Below are positions 6,465 to 9,566 of a stretch of DNA of 9,566 bases, piece by piece. This stretch comes from an uncultured Erysipelotrichaceae bacterium (GTDB lineage: Bacteria > Bacillota_I > Bacilli_A > Erysipelotrichales > Erysipelotrichaceae). The notes beneath the pieces are model-generated. The model was not told where the DNA came from and did not search any database. It saw only the letters and a list, made by a program, of their open reading frames with translations. Numbering within the stretch: position 1 is the first letter of the stretch; each line of letters opens with the position of its first letter. The position numbers were made by a program, and so were the translations under genes. The stretch spans positions 1 through 9,566 of the forward strand of contig CALUZL010000069.1 of NCBI GenBank assembly GCA_944325295.1. Reading direction: 5' to 3'.

Positions 6465-6809
6465 ATGGAGTACAATAAAATTGATGCCTTTATATTGGCA
6501 AACGGAAAATATTTTCCACCGGAAAAACTAAAATTTATCCAAGAACGTTTGGAGTATGTCGATGATGACCTCTATGTGATCATCGCCTCCATAAACTATA
6601 AAGATCCGGTTTTGATGCTTATCATATCGATCTTTTTTGGTTATTTGGGCATTGATCGTTTTATCCTTGGTGATATCGGCATGGGCGTTTTAAAACTTTT
6701 GACCGGAGGATGTTGCGGAGTTTTACTTATAGCTGACTGGATCAGGGTCATGTCGATGACAAGGGAGAAAAACTTTGAAGATTTGCTGAATGTCATCGCC
6801 GGCTATTAG
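6465..6809 (+). CDS. TM2-domain membrane protein
   Basis: This 114-residue protein has a charged soluble N-terminus of about 45 residues and then a TM2 domain (PF05154). The domain has a first membrane helix (LMLIISIFFGYLG), the signature turn GYLGIDRFILGD (59-70), and a second hydrophobic segment with GVLKLLTGGCCG and IADWI. TM2 proteins are two-helix membrane proteins of unknown molecular role. The length is ordinary for a TM2 protein with a short N-terminal extension. A strong site, AAAGGAGAGG (6451-6460), lies just before the ATG. Its last 20 bases overlap the DUF2752 gene, and the two very probably act together. A double Cys (C83, C84) lies in the second helix. Confidence 0.88.
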   Translation: MEYNKIDAFILANGKYFPPEKLKFIQERLEYVDDDLYVIIASINYKDPVLMLIISIFFGYLGIDRFILGDIGMGVLKLLTGGCCGVLLIADWIRVMSMTREKNFEDLLNVIAGY

Positions 6810-7122
6810 GTTTGACTTCAAACGCTTTGCACTTTTACTGATCTTTTCTTCGATCTTTTTTGTCTTTTCGATACCCTGTCCGTTTAAGATCGTTTTTGGC
6901 ATACCTTGTCCGACCTGTGGGATAACGACGGCATATAAGGCGCTCTTAAACTTTGATATAAGTGGCGCCTTTAGAGCTAACGGTGTATTCTATTTGGCAC
7001 CTTTGATCTTGTTTGTGTCCTGCATCAAGAAAGGTCCGCTTTGGCGCGATGTCATCCTGATAGCGATGGCTTTTGTTATTTTTATATACGGGTGTATGCG
7101 CATAATGATGACGTTATCATAA
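6790..7122 (+). CDS. DUF2752 membrane protein
   Basis: This 110-residue protein has three hydrophobic segments (about 12-28, 66-80 and 88-105). The DUF2752 signature is GIPCPTCGITTAYKALLNFDISGAF, with the CPxCG motif at residues 40-44 and a further Cys30 in IPCPF. The Cys pairs suggest metal binding or disulphide chemistry at the membrane, but the family has no assigned function. The ATG at 6790 lies inside the preceding TM2 gene, giving a 20-base overlap in another frame. There is no good ribosome binding site, so translation is probably coupled. Length is normal for the family. The TM2-DUF2752 pairing recurs in other bacteria, which supports a shared role. Confidence 0.83.
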   Translation: MSSPAIRFDFKRFALLLIFSSIFFVFSIPCPFKIVFGIPCPTCGITTAYKALLNFDISGAFRANGVFYLAPLILFVSCIKKGPLWRDVILIAMAFVIFIYGCMRIMMTLS

Positions 7123-7168
7123 TTGTGAAAATAAATGTAAATTTATATGATATTTTTATGAAAATTTA

Positions 7169-7197
7169 TTGACAAACATATTTCTTTATAGTATAAA
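7169..7197 (+). promoter_or_regulatory. Strong sigma-A promoter of the T-box operon
   Basis: A consensus TTGACA (7169-7174), a 17-base spacer and TATAAA (7192-7197) form the strongest promoter in the window. It is preceded by A/T runs (about 7130-7168) that could act as an UP element. Transcription should start near 7204, at the front of the T-box leader. Confidence 0.85.
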
Positions 7198-7203
7198 TTT
7201 CTC

Positions 7204-7458
7204 ATAAGAAATAAACGCTATGATCCGAAATAGTAACGACACAACTTCACTTAAAGCGAGATCGTGGGTGGTGTAAATGATCAGGAAGCTGTCGTGAATA
7301 CATCGGGAAGGGGGACACTGAATTGAGTAGGCTGTCACGATTAACACCCGTTAAAGTGTTGGGCTAAGATGGTAGCTTGAAGAGGTCAGTATAGTGATAT
7401 ACTGATGAATTAAGGTGGTAACGCGATACAATTCGTCCTTAAGGGGGCGAATTTTTTT
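7204..7458 (+). promoter_or_regulatory. T-box riboswitch, tyrosine specifier (UAC)
   Basis: This leader senses uncharged tRNA and controls the ABC operon by antitermination. The T-box is AAGGTGGTAACGCG (7412-7425). The antiterminator pairs TTAAGG (7410-7415) with CCTTAA (7437-7442) and GCG (7423-7425) with CGT (7434-7436), leaving the 7-base bulge TGGTAAC. Stem I has the specifier loop between helices CCGA/TCGG (7225-7228, 7303-7306) and ACGAC/GTCGT (7236-7240, 7291-7295). The loop carries the conserved AGTA (7232-7235) and GAA (7296-7298) of the loop-E fold, with TAC (7299-7301) followed by A as the specifier. The tip has the AGCGAG and GGTGGTGTAAA elements usual in stem I. Stem III is an 8-bp hairpin (7386-7393, 7398-7405). 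The bulge TGGT predicts discriminator base A, as in bacterial tRNA-Tyr. Together with the promoter, it explains the whole 367-base gap between genes. Confidence 0.93.
7430..7458 (+). terminator. T-box terminator hairpin
   Basis: AATTCGTCC (7430-7438) pairs with GGGCGAATT (7445-7453) in a 9-bp stem including one G-U pair, followed by T residues to 7458. The 5' arm contains the bases used by the antiterminator, so binding of uncharged tRNA prevents this hairpin from forming and lets transcription enter the transporter genes. Confidence 0.92.
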
Positions 7459-7489
7459 ATTTCTTATAGCAAAAAAGGAGATAAGAGAA

Positions 7490-8464
7490 ATGAAAAAGAT
7501 CATTGTTTTACTGATTGTCATGATGGTTGTTTGCGGATGTGCAAATCAAAATGAAAGTACGGTATCTGAAGATGCAAAGACAGTTGGCGTATTGCAGTTA
7601 ATGACTCATGACGCTCTTGACCTTTCGTATCAGGGTTTTGTCGACGCCCTAAAAGAAGGTGGCTATATCGAGGGTGAAAACTTAGTAATCGACTATCAAA
7701 ATCCACAAAGCGATCAAGCTAATCTGACAACCATGGCCGAAAGTATCATGGCTAAAGACCCGGATATCGTTTTGGCGATTGCGACAACACCGGCGCAAGC
7801 ACTGCAGGCGATCAACGTCGATACCCCGATCTTGGCAACAGCGGTAACTGATTTTGTCGAGTCCGGATTGGTTGAATCAAACGATGGTGGTGAACTTATA
7901 GCCGGTGTATCCGATGGTTGTCCAATGGCCGAACAGCTCGACTTATTGCTCGAATTTGATCCAAGTATCAAACGAGTCGGTATCATCTATACTTCTAGTG
8001 AACCCAATTCCGAGATCCAGGCAAACCAAATGCAAGAAGAATGCGCTCAAAGGGGAATAGAGACTTTGATCAAGACGGTCTCTGATAAGACGATGATCGA
8101 TGATACATTACAATCTTTTGCCGGTGAGATCGACGCTTTATATGTCCCTACCGACAACAACATCGCCAGTGCCATGGCAAGTGTCGATATCTTTGCCAGC
8201 GAAAATGGATTGCCGGTCTTGACCGGTGAATCAAACTCTTGTGCCAATGGCGGCCTTTTATCACTCGGTGCCGATTATTATCTGATCGGTCATCAGACCG
8301 GAGAAATGGCCGTCGCCATACTCAATGGGGAAAAATCGATCCAGGATTTTGGGGTCGAAACACAAGATGAATTGACGGTGTTCTACAATTCGCGCACTGC
8401 TGAAAATATCGGCGCGACTATTCCTGATTCCATCCTGCAAAAGGGTGAAGATGTCGCCAAATAA
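7490..8464 (+). CDS. ABC transporter substrate-binding lipoprotein, TrpX-type (predicted tyrosine)
   Basis: This 324-residue protein has a lipoprotein signal, MKKIIVLLIVMMVVCGC, with lipobox VCGC and Cys17 as the lipidated residue. The mature part is a type I periplasmic-binding-like fold of the ABC_sub_bind family (PF04392, COG2984). It has VGVLQLMTHDALDLSYQGFVDALKEGGY, then AESIMAKDPDIVLAIATTPAQA, PILATAVTDFVESGLV, KRVGIIYTSSEPNS, and ALYVPTDNNIASAM in the second lobe. The ATG at 7490 follows AAAAAAGGAGA (7471-7481). The frame also runs back to a GTG at 7415, but that lies inside the T-box structure and can be dismissed. This family includes the TrpXYZ importers predicted to carry tryptophan; the UAC T-box ahead of this one points to tyrosine instead. 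It would capture the ligand outside the membrane and pass it to the permease. Confidence 0.9.
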   Translation: MKKIIVLLIVMMVVCGCANQNESTVSEDAKTVGVLQLMTHDALDLSYQGFVDALKEGGYIEGENLVIDYQNPQSDQANLTTMAESIMAKDPDIVLAIATTPAQALQAINVDTPILATAVTDFVESGLVESNDGGELIAGVSDGCPMAEQLDLLLEFDPSIKRVGIIYTSSEPNSEIQANQMQEECAQRGIETLIKTVSDKTMIDDTLQSFAGEIDALYVPTDNNIASAMASVDIFASENGLPVLTGESNSCANGGLLSLGADYYLIGHQTGEMAVAILNGEKSIQDFGVETQDELTVFYNSRTAENIGATIPDSILQKGEDVAK

Positions 8465-8470
8465 TCAGTT

Positions 8471-9361
8471 ATGAGTGCAATTTTGATATCGGCGATTGCC
8501 CAGGGACTTTTATGGTCGATCTTGGCAATGGGTATTCATGTCACTTATCGGATCTTGGATATATCTGATCTTACAGCTGAAGGTTCATTTACTTTGGGCG
8601 GTGCAGTTTGTGCCAGTTGTATCGTCATGGGTATCCACCCGTTTTTGGCGATAATCTTAGCGATCATGGCCGGTGCTCTTGCCGGTTTTGTGACCGGAAT
8701 CTTACATACCAAACTAAACATTCCCATCTTACTTTCAAGTATCTTATCGATGACAGGATTATACTCGGTAAATCTCAGGATCATGGGAAAAGCCAACATA
8801 CCTTTAAACCAACATGATACTATCCTGACCGGAATCAAAGATATTTTCGGATTTGCCAGAGATCGCGATGCTTCCATCATATTAGGTGTTATTTTTGTGA
8901 TCGTAATCATTCTTTTCCTCGTATGGTTTTTCAACACCGAATTCGGCTATACGATCGTAGCAACCGGAAGCAACGATAAGATGATCAGAGCAAACGGCGT
9001 CAATTCCAATACGACTAAGATCGCCGGACTTATGGTCGCCAATGCTCTGATCGCTCTGAGCGGAAGTCTTGTGAGTCAATATAATGGCTATGCCGATGTC
9101 GGCCAGGGGATCGGTGCTATAGTCATCGGTCTTGCCAGCGTCATCATCGGCGAAGTCATCTTTAAGCGGCGTACTTTACTGCTGAGTTTGATCGGTATCC
9201 TCTTAGGTTCGATAATCTATCGTCTTTTGGTAGCTTTGGTAATCAATACCGATTTTATCTCAGCGAACGATATTCGTCTTTTCACGGCTGTCGCTGTTGC
9301 TGTTGCGATCTTCATCGCAAACAGTAAATTGTTCAAAAAGAAGGTTAAAAACAATGCTTAA
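8471..9361 (+). CDS. ABC transporter permease, TrpY-type
   Basis: This 296-residue integral membrane protein of the BPD_transp_2 group (PF02653, COG4120) has about eight hydrophobic segments. Family markers are YRILDISDLTAEGSFTLGGAV near the N-terminus (26-46), ATGSNDKMIRANGVNSNTTKIAGL (164-187), YNGYADVGQGIGAIVIGLASVIIGEVIF (204-231), and the C-terminal basic tail KLFKKKVKNN. The EA-like loop near 164-180 probably contacts the ATPase. The ATG lies 6 bases after the lipoprotein stop. No good ribosome binding site is visible, so coupling is likely. The stop overlaps the ATPase start by 8 bases. Only one permease gene is seen, so a homodimer is expected. Confidence 0.92.
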   Translation: MSAILISAIAQGLLWSILAMGIHVTYRILDISDLTAEGSFTLGGAVCASCIVMGIHPFLAIILAIMAGALAGFVTGILHTKLNIPILLSSILSMTGLYSVNLRIMGKANIPLNQHDTILTGIKDIFGFARDRDASIILGVIFVIVIILFLVWFFNTEFGYTIVATGSNDKMIRANGVNSNTTKIAGLMVANALIALSGSLVSQYNGYADVGQGIGAIVIGLASVIIGEVIFKRRTLLLSLIGILLGSIIYRLLVALVINTDFISANDIRLFTAVAVAVAIFIANSKLFKKKVKNNA

Positions 9362-9566
9362 GATCAAAAATATAAGTAAAGCGTTCAATATCGGTGAAGT
9401 GACCGAAAAAACAGTGATCAAAGATCTTTCCATCGATATAAACGATGGCGATTTTATAACGGTGATCGGCGGTAACGGCGCTGGGAAATCTACGCTTTTA
9501 AACCTCATATCCGGATCGCTAAGAGTCGATAGCGGTATGATCGAGCTTGATGGCAAAGACATAACT
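9354..9566 (+). CDS. ABC transporter ATPase, TrpZ-type (3' end outside window)
   Basis: The first 71 codons of an ABC ATPase are present. MLKIKNISKAFNIGEVTEKTVIKDLSIDINDGDFITVIGGNGAGKST shows the A-loop region and the Walker A motif GGNGAGKST at residues 39-47. The frame is still open at the window end, so the Walker B and signature motifs cannot be seen. The ATG at 9354 overlaps the permease stop by 8 bases, with AAGG (9341-9344) 9 bases upstream. It completes the lipoprotein-permease-ATPase set and would power import on the cytosolic side. Confidence 0.93.
   Translation, partial: MLKIKNISKAFNIGEVTEKTVIKDLSIDINDGDFITVIGGNGAGKSTLLNLISGSLRVDSGMIELDGKDIT

Noticed and set aside
7123..7168. A/T-only hairpin ATAAAT/ATTTAT after the DUF2752 gene as a terminator
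   Set aside because: Too weak without G-C pairs; better explained as the A/T-rich sequence upstream of a strong promoter.
7415..7489. Extension of the binding lipoprotein upstream to a GTG at 7415
   Set aside because: This stretch is the T-box antiterminator and terminator, and the extension would bury the lipoprotein signal peptide.
8545..8937. Antisense open frame of 130 codons opposite the permease
   Set aside because: It is a shadow of the permease reading frame, with no ribosome binding site and no recognisable family. The same holds for the antisense frames at 73-330, 4640-4864, 7714-7986, 8047-8247 and 9260-9562.

Overview
The window looks like chromosomal DNA from a low-G+C Gram-positive bacterium (Bacillota, perhaps Clostridia or Erysipelotrichia; the sequence does not decide). 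The grounds are a T-box leader, sigma-A type promoters, strong AGGAGG-type ribosome binding sites, two lipoproteins with lipobox signals, a DUF4358/MBOAT/DHHW gene trio, and TGA used as an ordinary stop codon. No transposase, integrase, phage gene or CRISPR array is visible, and base composition looks even across the window.

Layout. (1) 1-549: the 3' end of a zincin-type metallopeptidase (HELGH...E). (2) 555-2117: a promoter, a candidate preQ1-I riboswitch with a competing antiterminator/terminator, then a YhhQ/VUT-family queuosine-precursor transporter overlapping a compact short-chain dehydrogenase. (3) 2178-5717: a tight operon of a DUF4358-like lipoprotein, an MBOAT O-acyltransferase, a DHHW/AlgJ-AlgX-like SGNH protein and a GNAT acetyltransferase. 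The first three look like a cell-surface O-acetylation machine. The operon's terminator lies inside the convergent hydrolase gene. (4) 5606-6370, minus strand: a serine alpha/beta hydrolase whose promoter places the transcript start almost at the ATG. (5) 6415-7122: a TM2-domain protein overlapping a DUF2752 membrane protein. (6) 7169-9566: a near-consensus promoter and a full T-box leader whose specifier reads UAC (Tyr), followed by a lipoprotein, permease and ATPase (cut by the window end) of the TrpXYZ-type ABC importer family. The T-box suggests that this transporter imports tyrosine or a tyrosine-related compound.

The most informative parts are the two RNA switches, because each suggests a substrate for the transporter behind it: preQ1 or another queuosine precursor for the YhhQ protein, and tyrosine for the ABC importer. 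No gene here is clearly a wholly new system. The least explained items are the dehydrogenase tied to the queuosine-precursor switch, the substrate of the O-acetylation cassette, and the TM2-DUF2752 pair.
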